Below are positions 25,744-33,894 of a stretch of DNA of 64,000 nt, piece after piece. Source of the DNA: Prado023 sp963818445 (lineage in GTDB: Bacteria > Actinomycetota > Actinomycetes > S36-B12 > CAIYMF01); contig CAWFSG010000021.1 in the NCBI GenBank assembly GCA_963818445.1, positions 124,001 to 188,000 of the forward strand, read 5' to 3'. The stretch's first letter is position 1. Every line of letters begins with the position of its first letter. Both the position numbers and the translations under genes were made by a program. Under the pieces are notes generated by a model that was given only the letters and a program-made list of their open reading frames with translations, was not told where the DNA came from and did no database searches.

Positions 25744-25917
25744 CTACTTCTTCTTGAAGGCCTTGCAGCGCTCCTCGAGGTGGGCGGCGGCGTCGTCGCG
25801 GGCCTTCTTGCGGGATCGTCGTCCGGGACCGTTCCAGCCGCACTCGCAGCGCGCCTGGGTGAAGTTGCCCTTCTCGACCAGGTGCAAGGGGCTGTCGCCC
25901 TTGCCGTCCTTCCCCAT
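25744..25917 (-). CDS. small basic protein of unknown function
   Basis: A 57-residue, Lys-rich protein starting MGKDGKGDSPLHLVEKGN with a central CECGWNG and ending in CKAFKKK. Three Cys residues could bind a metal, but no family is recognised. ATG 25917 is preceded by CGGAGGTGG, a good ribosome site. It is convergent with glgC. Confidence 0.65.
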   Translation of the reverse strand: MGKDGKGDSPLHLVEKGNFTQARCECGWNGPGRRSRKKARDDAAAHLEERCKAFKKK

Positions 25918-25977
25918 GGCCCACCACCTCCGTTGGCCGAACCCTACGCGCCCCGGGTGAAGGAGTACCGTTGGCCC

Positions 25978-26181
25978 ATGTCGACAAGCATCTGGACAGT
26001 CACTGGGATGACCTGCGGGCACTGCGTCAAGGCAGTCACCGAGGAGGTGTCGGCCATCGAGGGGGTCGAGTCCGTCGAGGTCGACCTCGAAACGGGCGCA
26101 GTGACCGTGGCTGCGGCCGCCGACCCGACCCGCGAGCAGATGGCGGCCGCGGTGGACGAGGCCGGATACGCGCTGGTCTGA
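25978..26181 (+). CDS. heavy-metal-associated (HMA) copper chaperone-like protein
   Basis: The 67-residue ferredoxin-like protein carries GMTCGHCVKAVTEE, the MxCxxC metal site of CopZ-type copper chaperones, followed by the usual EVDLETGAVTV strand pair. Such proteins hand Cu(I) to a P-type ATPase; no copA or csoR is in the window, so the partner is elsewhere. The ATG is 6 nt after TACCGT (25966-25971), so it is probably leaderless. The next gene starts 3 nt after the stop, implying co-transcription without an obvious functional link. Confidence 0.88.
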   Translation: MSTSIWTVTGMTCGHCVKAVTEEVSAIEGVESVEVDLETGAVTVAAAADPTREQMAAAVDEAGYALV

Positions 26182-26184
26182 GCC

Positions 26185-27086
26185 GTGTCCGCGATCGAGA
26201 TCGTCGAGGTCAGCGCGCGTGACGGGCTGCAGAACGACTCCGCCCGGCTGAGCACCGAGCAGAAGGTCGAGCTCATCTCGCGGTGCGCGTCGGCGGGTCT
26301 GCGCCGGGCGGAGATCGCCTCGTTCGTCAACCCGAAGCTGGTCCCCCAGATGGCCGACGGGGAGGCCGTCGTGGCCGGCGTGCGGCGGCCGTCGAGGGCC
26401 CGGCGTCGTGGATCGGGCTGGTGCTCAACACCCGGGGGTTCCACCGGGCGGCGGCCACCGGCGTCGATGAGGTCAACTGCGTGGTCAGCGTCACCGACGA
26501 GTTCTCCCAGGCCAACCAGGGGATGACCTCCGAGCAGGCGATCGCGGTCGTCGCCGAGGTCGTGCCGTTGGCCAGGGCCGCCGGGATCCTGCCCACGGTG
26601 ACCCTCTCGGTGGCCTTCGGCTGCCCCTTCTCCGGCGAGGTGTCGGTGGATCGGGTCCGCCGGGTGGTCGAGCAGGTGGCCGCGACCGGGGTCGCGGAGG
26701 TCGCGATCGCCGACACGATCGGGGTCGCAGTGCCCCGCGACGTGACGACCCGCGTCGCCGCCGTGCGTGATCTCATCGGCGACCTGCCCCTGCGCGCGCA
26801 CTTCCACAACACCCGCAACACCGGGTACGCCAACGCACTGGCTGCCGCCGATGCCGGGGTCTCCGTCCTGGACGCAAGCCTCGGCGGGATCGGCGGCTGC
26901 CCGTTCGCCCCGCGGGCCACGGGCAACATCGCCACCGAGGACCTCGTCTACGCACTGCACCGCAGCGGGTACGACGACGGGCGTGGACCTCGACGGCGCC
27001 ATCGCGGCGAGCCAGTGGCTCGGGAGCCCAGCTGGGCCGTGACCTGCCCGCGTACCTCCCGCGCGCGGGAGTATTCCCGACCGGTT
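26185..27086 (+). pseudogene. HMG-CoA lyase-like gene broken by several single-base shifts
   Basis: Joined frames encode a DRE-TIM metallolyase of about 300 residues. The N-terminus is IEIVEVSARDGLQN, the middle includes VTDEFSQANQGMTSEQA and AFGCPFSGEVS, and the end has RAHFHNTRNTGYANALAAADAG and LGGIGGCPFAPRATGN. These match HMG-CoA lyase (leucine or acyl-CoA degradation). The frame shifts by -1 near 26381-26388, +1 near 26974-26981 and +1 near 27021-27026. A fourth slip near 27062-27066 may be needed to reach the TGA at 27084. Three or more shifts could mean real decay, but the residues between them remain well conserved, so sequence error is likely. Confidence 0.75.
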
Positions 27087-27193
27087 GAGGCTCCGAGGTG
27101 CTGGGAGGCGCGTGCTGCCAGCACCGGAAGCCAGGCGGGTGTGTCCGAAATCACAGGCCAATGTGCGGTGCCATCGCCAATCGCACAGCCCGA

Positions 27194-27211
27194 GTTCATC
27201 ATTCGTTCACC
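27194..27211 (+). promoter_or_regulatory. Pho box upstream of pstS
   Basis: GTTCATC (27194-27200), ATTC and GTTCACC (27205-27211) are direct repeats with 11-nt periodicity, the standard actinobacterial PhoP/RegX3 site. A TAACGT -10 candidate follows at 27243-27248, leaving a 45-nt leader before the pstS GTG. Confidence 0.7.
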
Positions 27212-27293
27212 GACGCTCCCCCAACCATTCGGGATGTCGCTCTAACGTCACATCCGTCCACCTGACACAACGATCACACTCAGGAGCATCACG

Positions 27294-28386
27294 GTGAAGA
27301 ATCGCCGTCTCGTCGCGGGCGCCGCCATCTCGGCGGCCCTCGCTCTCACACTCGCCGGTTGCAGCGACTCCGGCTCCACCAGCGACACCGGCGCCAGCGG
27401 CGCCGCGGGCTCCGGAATCTCCGGCAGCATCAAGGCCTCCGGCTCCTCGGCGCAGAAGAACGCCATGGCCGAGTGGGTCAACGCCTTCCAGACCAAGAAC
27501 CCCGATGTCACGATCGACTACCAGGCCAACGGGTCGGGCGCCGGCATCCAGGACTTCATCAACAACCAGACCTCCTTCGCGGGCTCCGACTCCGCGCTCA
27601 AGCCCGAGGAGCAGACCGGCGCTGACGCCCGATGCACCGGCGGCAAGGCCATCAACATCCCGATGGTGGGTGGCGCGATCGCCGTGGCCTACAACGTCGA
27701 GGGCGTCGACACGCTGACCCTGACCCCCGAGGTCATCGCGGGGATCTTCAACAGCACGATCACCAAGTGGAACGACCCGAAGATCGCCGACCTCAACTCC
27801 GGGGTGACCCTGCCCGACGCCGCGATCGCCCAGTTCCACCGCAGCGACGAGTCCGGCACCACCGCCAACTTCACCAACTACCTGTCGGCCACCGCCCCCG
27901 ACATCTGGACCTACGAGGTCGGCAAGGCCTGGACGGCTCCGGGTGGCCAGGGCTCCAAGGGCAGCGACGGCGTCGCCTCCTCGCTGACCTCCACGCCCAA
28001 CTCGGTCGGCTACGTCGAGCTGTCCTTCGTCGACGGCACCTCGCTGAAGGCCGCCCAGGTCGACAACGGCGGCGGTGCGGTCGAGGCGACCTCGGCCAAC
28101 GCGGCGAAGAGCATCGAGGCGGCGACCGATCGTCGGTGAGGGCGAGGACCTCGCCCTGAAGCTCGACCCGACCATCAGCACGGCCGGCGCCTACCCGATC
28201 GTCCTGGTGACCTACGAGATCACCTGCTCGAAGGGCCTGCCGGCCGACCAGCTGGCAGTCGTGAAGCCGTTCCTGCAGTACACGGCCAGCGCCGAGGGCC
28301 AGGGCATCCTCGAGGGCCTCGGCTACGTGCCGATCACCGGCGAGCTGCTCACGAAGGTCCAGGCCTCGGTCGAGTCACTGGCCTGA
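27294..28386 (+). CDS. pstS: phosphate ABC transporter substrate-binding lipoprotein, +1 frameshift
   Basis: The product, about 363 residues after correction, is a PstS phosphate receptor. A signal peptide ends in the lipobox LTLAGCSDSG, followed by the phosphate-binding segments SGSIKASGSSAQKNAM and FHRSDESGTTANF. The frame ends early after SIEAAT; skipping one base near 28126 restores IVGEGEDLALKLDPT and the typical ending GYVPITGELL. One extra base is thus the only defect. GTG 27294 follows CAGGAG by 7 nt. It is first in the pstSCAB operon and lies behind a Pho box, so phosphate starvation should induce it. Confidence 0.9.
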
Positions 28387-28393
28387 CCTGCCG

Positions 28394-28447
28394 GAGGATC
28401 CGAGCGGGCGTGCGCGCCCCAGGCGTCGTGCGCCCGCTCGGATCCTC
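28394..28447 (+). terminator. 17-bp perfect stem-loop between pstS and pstC
   Basis: GAGGATCCGAGCGGGCG (28394-28410) pairs perfectly with 28431-28447, leaving a 20-nt loop. It may attenuate transcription or protect the pstS mRNA end so that the receptor is made in excess over the membrane parts. Confidence 0.6.
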
Positions 28448-28485
28448 TAGCCTGACGCTCGAACCGACACGAGACGAGAAGAGAC

Positions 28486-29457
28486 ATGGCCGACGCCCCG
28501 CCCATCGCTGCCGCCTCACCGATCAGTGGAGCCAGCGTTCGGCGGGGCGATCGTGTGTTCGGTGGCCTGTCGAAGTACGCCGGCATCACCGTGCTGGTCA
28601 TCATGGCGGCCATTGCGGTGTTCCTTGTCTGGCGCGCGATCCCGTCGCTGACCAACAACACCGGGAACTTCCTCACCGAGCAGTCCTGGAACCCGGATGG
28701 GAACCCGCCGGTGTTCGGGATCGCGGCCCTGCTGTTCGGGACCTTGGTGTCGGCCTCGATCGCCATGGTGCTGGCGGTCCCCGTGGGGATCGGGATCGCG
28801 CTGTTCATCGTCCTGTACGCGCCGCGACGCCTGGCATCGGCCCTGGCTTTCATCACCGACTTGCTCGCCGCCGTCCCGTCGATCATCTTCGGCCTCTGGG
28901 GCCTTCAGGTCCTGATGGCCAGCAGCGAGGGCGTCCAGCGCTGGATGAACGACTACCTCGGGTGGACCGTCGTCTTCAAGAACACGCTCGACCTCTACGG
29001 CAAGAGCCTGTTCATCGCCTCATTGGTGTTGGCCATCATGATCCTGCCCACCGTTGCGGCCGTGAGCCGTGAGGTGATCCTGCAGGTCCCGCCCGGGCAC
29101 AAGGAGGCTGCGCTGGCCTTGGGCGCCACCCGTTGGGAGATGGTGCGCATGGCAGTGTTCCCGTTCGCCAAGCCAGGCATGATCTCAGCGGCGATGCTGG
29201 GGCTGGGGCGCGCGCTGGGCGAGACGATTGCGGTCGCCTTGATTCTGTCGGCTGCCTTCACCGTCAACATCCACCTGACTGAACCGGGTGGCAACACCTT
29301 CGCGGCCAACATCGCGCTGAAGTGGAACGAGGCCGGCTCCAACGGTCTGTCCGCGCTCATCGCCAGCGGCCTCGTGCTCTTCTTCCTGACCCTCAGCGTC
29401 AACATGATCGCCCGGTGGATCATCGCCAGGCGCTCGGAGTTCTCGGGGGCGAACTGA
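28486..29457 (+). CDS. pstC: phosphate ABC transporter permease PstC
   Basis: The 323-residue inner-membrane protein has six helices and the binding-protein-dependent transport motif EAALALGATRWEMVRMAVFPFAKPG, which contacts the ATPase. AAVPSIIFGLWGL is characteristic of PstC/PstA. With PstA it forms the channel of the high-affinity phosphate importer. It follows pstS after a large hairpin and precedes pstA by 1 nt. Confidence 0.95.
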   Translation: MADAPPIAAASPISGASVRRGDRVFGGLSKYAGITVLVIMAAIAVFLVWRAIPSLTNNTGNFLTEQSWNPDGNPPVFGIAALLFGTLVSASIAMVLAVPVGIGIALFIVLYAPRRLASALAFITDLLAAVPSIIFGLWGLQVLMASSEGVQRWMNDYLGWTVVFKNTLDLYGKSLFIASLVLAIMILPTVAAVSREVILQVPPGHKEAALALGATRWEMVRMAVFPFAKPGMISAAMLGLGRALGETIAVALILSAAFTVNIHLTEPGGNTFAANIALKWNEAGSNGLSALIASGLVLFFLTLSVNMIARWIIARRSEFSGAN

Positions 29458-29458
29458 C

Positions 29459-30514
29459 ATGACGACCTCCGTGGACACCCGGACGACCGGGCACAGCTCG
29501 CTGGTCGGGGGAACCCTTCCGCGCTGGGCACCCGGCGCGGTGGGTGCCGGCTCAGTTGCCGTGGCCATGGCCCTCAACGTGTCCACCGGCCTGGCCGGCT
29601 GGTTCGGCACGACCCTCGTCGCGGCGTTGACCTTCATGATCATCCAGAGCGTCTGGAGCTTCGCGGTAGAGGGTCGGCGTCATGCGGTCGATCGGCTGGC
29701 CACGACGTTCGTCTACTCCACCTTCGTCATCGCGATCGTCCCGTTGGTCTCCGTGCTCTTCACGGTGATGGTCAAGGGCCTGAAGGTGATGAGTTGGGGG
29801 TTCCTCACCAACTCGATGCGCAACGTGAGCCCGCGCAGCCCCGGGGGTGGGGCGGGCCACGCGATCGTGGGCACGCTCGAACAGGTGGCCCTTGCGGCCA
29901 TGTTCGCCGTGCCCGTGGGAATCCTGGCCGCCATCTTCCTGGTCGAGTACGGCCGCGGGCGACTGGCCCGGGCGATCTCCTTCTTCGTCGACGTGATGAC
30001 TGGGATCCCCTCGATCGTGTCGGGCCTGTTCATCTTCACGGCGTTCGTGCTGGGCCTGGGGCTGGAGCGTTCCGGGTTCGCGGCGGCCCTGGCGCTGGCG
30101 ATCCTGATGCTGCCGGTCATCATCCGCACGTCCGAGGAGATGCTGCGGATCGTCCCGAACGACCTGCGGGAGGCGGCCTACGCGCTTGGCGTGCCCAAGT
30201 GGCGCACGATCCTCAAGGTGGTGCTGCCCACCTCGTTGGCCGGCATCGTCACCGGGGCCATGCTCGCGGTTGCCCGTGTGGCCGGTGAGACAGCACCCCT
30301 GCTGCTCACGACGTTCCTGACCCAGAGCTACAACAACAACCCCTTCTCCGGCCCGCAGGCGGCCCTGCCGACATTCATCTGGGACCAGATCACGAGCGGG
30401 ACGCAGGCGTCCGTGGACCGGGCGTGGGCGGGCGCCTTGGTCCTGATCACCCTGATCATGTTCTTCTACATCGTCGCGAAGCTGCTCGCCAACCGCTTCG
30501 CACCGAAGGGATGA
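29459..30514 (+). CDS. pstA: phosphate ABC transporter permease PstA
   Basis: The 351-residue membrane protein has about seven hydrophobic segments. The family motifs are TGIPSIVSGLFIFTAFV and the coupling loop LREAAYALGVPKWRTILKVVLP. The N-terminal part is longer than in E. coli PstA, with two extra hydrophobic stretches, as is usual in Actinobacteria. The gene is tightly packed between pstC and pstB. Confidence 0.95.
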   Translation: MTTSVDTRTTGHSSLVGGTLPRWAPGAVGAGSVAVAMALNVSTGLAGWFGTTLVAALTFMIIQSVWSFAVEGRRHAVDRLATTFVYSTFVIAIVPLVSVLFTVMVKGLKVMSWGFLTNSMRNVSPRSPGGGAGHAIVGTLEQVALAAMFAVPVGILAAIFLVEYGRGRLARAISFFVDVMTGIPSIVSGLFIFTAFVLGLGLERSGFAAALALAILMLPVIIRTSEEMLRIVPNDLREAAYALGVPKWRTILKVVLPTSLAGIVTGAMLAVARVAGETAPLLLTTFLTQSYNNNPFSGPQAALPTFIWDQITSGTQASVDRAWAGALVLITLIMFFYIVAKLLANRFAPKG

Positions 30515-30524
30515 CCGAGAGACC

Positions 30525-31304
30525 ATGAGCAAGTCCATCACCATGCAGGACGTGGACATCTTCTACGGCGACTTCAAGGCCGTGGAAGGGGTGTCCCTCA
30601 AGGTCCAGCCCAACTCGGTGACCGCCTTCATCGGGCCATCGGGCTGCGGCAAGTCGACCGTGCTCCGGACGATCAACCGGATGCACGAGGTCATCCCACG
30701 GGCGTACGTCAAGGGGTCCGTGCTCCTCGATGACGAGGACATCTACGGTTCGGGAGTCGATCCGGTCAACGTCCGGCGGACCATCGGCATGGTGTTCCAG
30801 CGACCCAACCCGTTCCCGACCATGTCGATCGCCGAGAACGTGCTGGCTGGGGTGCGCCTGGCCGGCGACCGGCTGAGCAAGTCCGACGCCGAGGCGATCG
30901 TCGAGGAGTCCCTGCGCGGGGCCAATCTCTGGGAGGAAGTCAAGGACCGCCTGGCGAAGCCGGGATCCGGGCTCTCTGGTGGCCAGCAGCAGCGGCTGTG
31001 CATCGCACGGGCGATCGCCGTGAAGCCACAGGTGCTGCTGATGGACGAGCCGTGCTCGGCGCTGGACCCGATCTCGACGCTGGCGATCGAGGACCTCATC
31101 CGTGAGCTCGTCGAGCAGTACACGATCATCATCGTGACCCACAACATGCAGCAGGCCGGACGGGTCTCGGACACGACTGGCTTCTTCAACCTCGCCGGGG
31201 TGGGCCAGCCCGGCCGCCTGGTCGAGATGGGCCCCACCTCGGAGATCTTCTCCCGACCCAAGGAGACGGCCACCGAGGACTACATCTCAGGCCGCTTCGG
31301 CTGA
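30525..31304 (+). CDS. pstB: phosphate ABC transporter ATPase PstB
   Basis: The 259-residue ATPase shows Walker A GPSGCGKST, the PstB-specific TINRMHEVIPRAYVKGSVLL region, Q-loop MVFQRPNPFPTMS, signature GLSGGQQQRLCIARAIA and Walker B VLLMDEPCSALDPIST. It powers PstSCA. It starts 10 nt after pstA and ends the operon; a hairpin overlaps its stop. In M. tuberculosis a pst ATPase and PhoU also sit near glnR-mshD, and the same neighbours are found here. Confidence 0.97.
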   Translation: MSKSITMQDVDIFYGDFKAVEGVSLKVQPNSVTAFIGPSGCGKSTVLRTINRMHEVIPRAYVKGSVLLDDEDIYGSGVDPVNVRRTIGMVFQRPNPFPTMSIAENVLAGVRLAGDRLSKSDAEAIVEESLRGANLWEEVKDRLAKPGSGLSGGQQQRLCIARAIAVKPQVLLMDEPCSALDPISTLAIEDLIRELVEQYTIIIVTHNMQQAGRVSDTTGFFNLAGVGQPGRLVEMGPTSEIFSRPKETATEDYISGRFG

Positions 31305-31317
31305 GCCGCGGGCTCAG
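31301..31317. terminator. hairpin ending the pst operon
   Basis: CTGAGCC (31301-31307), a 3-nt loop and GGCTCAG (31311-31317) overlap the pstB stop and face the convergent mutT1 gene. Confidence 0.5.
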
Positions 31318-31331
31318 GTGCTGCCGCACCC

Positions 31332-32270
31332 TCAGTTGTGGGTCGGCGGGAGGTCGTGCTGCTCGGCGGCGACCGTGCGCACAGTCTCGTCGGTGGGGCG
31401 GTTGACCCAGGTGCGGTGGAACACGAAGAAGCTGCCCGGCGCCACGCGATGCAGGAACTTCGGCCCGCCGGCGGCCGAGCGCAGGGCATCCAGCTGGGCG
31501 GGGATCACCGGTCGGTGCGAGCACAGGACGGTCGGCCACGGCTGGTTGAACATCTCGATCGTGCGGCTCAGGCCCGGTCCCGGGTCGGCGAGGAAGTCGT
31601 CCTCGCTGATCGTGGGCTCCAGCCGGATCCCGGACCCGAGCGCGGCAGCGGCCGGGCGCAGGGTCGCCAGGCACCGCTCGGCGGCCGAGGAGTGCAGGTG
31701 CCGGATTCCGAAGGCCTCGAGCAGCGGGATCAGCCGGGTGGCCTCCCACTCGCCGTGCGCGAGCAGTCCACGGGCCGGGTCCGAACGGTCCCCACCCGTG
31801 CGCTGGGCCCAGTCCACCCGCTTCTCCGCGCTGGTGTGTCGCAGCAGGACGAAGGGGATCGTGGGCGGGGTCCGGGTGGCCAGCGCGATCAACTGGCCGT
31901 CGCGCGGGTAGGTCATCGCCGCGGCGGCCTCCTTGGGGTGCAGCCAGCGCAGCCGGTCGACCTCCTTGTTCTCGGCGAACTCGCCGCGGACGACGCTCGC
32001 CCGCCAGTACTCGACAGTCTTCGGAACGCCGTCGACCCGGTAGTGCTGGGTGGGCAGGGGCACGTCGAGCACCGGCGTGAAGCCGGTCTCCTCGATGGTC
32101 TCGCGCACGGCGGTCTCGATCGCGTGCTCCCCGGCCTCGAACTTGCCCTTGGGCAGCGACCAGTCCCGCCGCCGGCGCCGATGGATCACGGCGACCTCGA
32201 GGTCCTTGCCCACCCCCCGGGTCAGCACGACCCCGGCGGCGCGAATCACGTCGTGCGATGCGCTGGCCAC
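31332..32270 (-). CDS. mutT1: Nudix hydrolase fused to a histidine phosphatase domain (MutT1-like)
   Basis: The 312-residue protein has an N-terminal Nudix domain with the box GKFEAGEHAIETAVRETIEETGF, matching GX5EX7REUXEEXGU. The C-terminal half is a phosphoglycerate-mutase-like domain with the histidine phosphatase motif LLRHTSAEKR and the second His in LCSHRP. Mycobacterial MutT1 has this layout and hydrolyses 8-oxo-dGTP and diadenosine polyphosphates. The GTG start is 4 nt after the CHAD gene stop, so it is the last gene of the glnR-mshD-ppk-CHAD operon. A role in nucleotide or polyphosphate clean-up is inferred. Confidence 0.9.
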   Translation of the reverse strand: MASASHDVIRAAGVVLTRGVGKDLEVAVIHRRRRRDWSLPKGKFEAGEHAIETAVRETIEETGFTPVLDVPLPTQHYRVDGVPKTVEYWRASVVRGEFAENKEVDRLRWLHPKEAAAAMTYPRDGQLIALATRTPPTIPFVLLRHTSAEKRVDWAQRTGGDRSDPARGLLAHGEWEATRLIPLLEAFGIRHLHSSAAERCLATLRPAAAALGSGIRLEPTISEDDFLADPGPGLSRTIEMFNQPWPTVLCSHRPVIPAQLDALRSAAGGPKFLHRVAPGSFFVFHRTWVNRPTDETVRTVAAEQHDLPPTHN

Positions 32271-32274
32271 GTCA

Positions 32275-33825
32275 CTACCCCAGGTGCGTCTGCTTGCGCT
32301 GGCCCCGGACCGCCGGCCATTGCTCCTTCATCCGGATGCGCGCAATCAGCTCGCACTCCACCTCGTAGGCATGCAGCAGTCCCAGGGAGAAGCCTGTGGG
32401 GCCGTCGAAGTGCTCGGCGAGCTCCCGGCAGGTCTCCTGGGCGATCGATGCGTCCTGGTGCTCGCCGAGCTGCTCGGTCACGTTGCTCAGCGAGGTCGCC
32501 AGGCCCTTGGCCGGCGCCCCGAAGACCGGCACGAGCGCCTCGGCGGCGTACCGGGCCCGCTTGGCGGTGATCCGGGTCTCGTGCCACTCGTCCGAGGGGC
32601 CGTCGAGCGTCAGCGCCTTGACCTCGCGGGCCAGCTTGCGCCAGGACTTGTCGAAGAGCGGCGGAAGGGCCTCGCGCGCAGGTGCGGCTGCGGCCTCGGT
32701 GAGCTGCGGGTGGGCAGCTGCATCGACCAGGGCGTCGAGGAGGGCGAGGTGGCGCTCCGAGCGCATCGCCTCGAGGGCCTCCGCCCGCCCGGCATCGACC
32801 TTGGCCTGCATCAACGGGTCGACGTGGGCGTGGATCGTTGCGGCATCCGCGTCGCCGAGCTCGTCGGCGTGGGCGTCGAGCCGGGCGAGCAGCACCTCGG
32901 AGTCCCGGCTGAGGCCGAGTTCCGAGGCGGCCCAGCCGAGCTCGTCGCGCAGGTGTCGCGACCAGTCGGGGTCGACCAGCGGGGAGAACACACGCAGGCC
33001 GCTGCGCAGGCGCCGGGCCGCCACGCGCATCTGGTGCACCGAGTCGGGGAGGTCGCGCCGGACCCGGATGTCCTGGAGCAGGAAGCGCCGCACGTGCGTG
33101 AGCAGGTGGGCGTGGACGGCGTCACCGGCGGGGTCGTCGGGGCTCACGGGGGATGCCTCGAGCACATCGGGCTCGGCCTTCGCTGCCGGGCCCAGCGCGC
33201 TGCCGAGCTTGGTGGCAGTCGTGGGGATGGCACCATGGGCCTTGAGCAGGTCGATGACCGGATCCAGGGCCCGCGGGTCCATGCCCAGTGACCGGACCTG
33301 CAGCTCGCGGAAGCGCCCGGCCACGACCTCGCCGTCCATGATCGAGACGACATCGTCCACGAGCTCGGCCACGGGCCGGTCGTCGGCGTCGTAGAGGATC
33401 TGGGCCGTGCGCTGCGTGTGCAGCGATGCCACCGGGACCAGCGGGTTGCGCCGGGCCAGTGCCGTCACCACGTCGGCCATCGCCGGCGGGACGTCTCCCG
33501 GCTCGCCGGCGTCCAGGGGCAGGCGCATCTCGTCGTCGACTCCGGCCTGGGACCCCTCGACGGGAAGGGAGAGGTGCCATCCCTCGTCAGTGCCTCCGGC
33601 GCGACGGCGCAGGGTCACGCCCCAGCGGATCAGGCGCAGGTCCTGGGTGTCGTGGTAGACCGCGCGCACCTGGACCGCTGGACGCCGGTCGACCCGCGCG
33701 ATCCCGGTGTCCACAGTGCTCCCGGCCAGCCCGGGGACCAGCCCCACGAGGTCGGGCATGCGGAACAGGGCGTGGACGCGCAGCTTGCGCTCCACCGCCC
33801 GCTCGGGGCTCGGGGACTCGCTCAC
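32275..33825 (-). CDS. CYTH-CHAD domain protein, polyphosphate-associated
   Basis: The 516-residue protein has an N-terminal CYTH (triphosphate tunnel) domain of about 200 residues: VERKLRVHALF, VYHDTQDLRLIRWGVTLRRR and GWHLSLPVEG. The ExExK motif is degenerate (AVERKLRV). A CHAD domain with the conserved HQMRVAARRLRSGLRVF and further His/Arg/Lys helices follows. CHAD domains bind polyphosphate, and this gene lies directly downstream of ppk, which supports it. CYTH members hydrolyse triphosphate or polyphosphate; with one Glu missing, activity is uncertain. GTG 33825 follows GGAAGG. Confidence 0.9.
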   Translation of the reverse strand: MSESPSPERAVERKLRVHALFRMPDLVGLVPGLAGSTVDTGIARVDRRPAVQVRAVYHDTQDLRLIRWGVTLRRRAGGTDEGWHLSLPVEGSQAGVDDEMRLPLDAGEPGDVPPAMADVVTALARRNPLVPVASLHTQRTAQILYDADDRPVAELVDDVVSIMDGEVVAGRFRELQVRSLGMDPRALDPVIDLLKAHGAIPTTATKLGSALGPAAKAEPDVLEASPVSPDDPAGDAVHAHLLTHVRRFLLQDIRVRRDLPDSVHQMRVAARRLRSGLRVFSPLVDPDWSRHLRDELGWAASELGLSRDSEVLLARLDAHADELGDADAATIHAHVDPLMQAKVDAGRAEALEAMRSERHLALLDALVDAAAHPQLTEAAAAPAREALPPLFDKSWRKLAREVKALTLDGPSDEWHETRITAKRARYAAEALVPVFGAPAKGLATSLSNVTEQLGEHQDASIAQETCRELAEHFDGPTGFSLGLLHAYEVECELIARIRMKEQWPAVRGQRKQTHLG

Positions 33826-33894
33826 GTCGGCCTTCCGGTAGTGCGAATCATTGCTCAGCAGGGGGTCAGCATGTCACCCGAAGGTGAACTGGTC

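Noticed and set aside
33860..33885. GTTCACC-like half-site and TCACC-CGAA-GGTGA hairpin between ppk and the CHAD gene
   Set aside because: Only one half-site exists and no 11-bp repeat partner, so I do not call a Pho box there.
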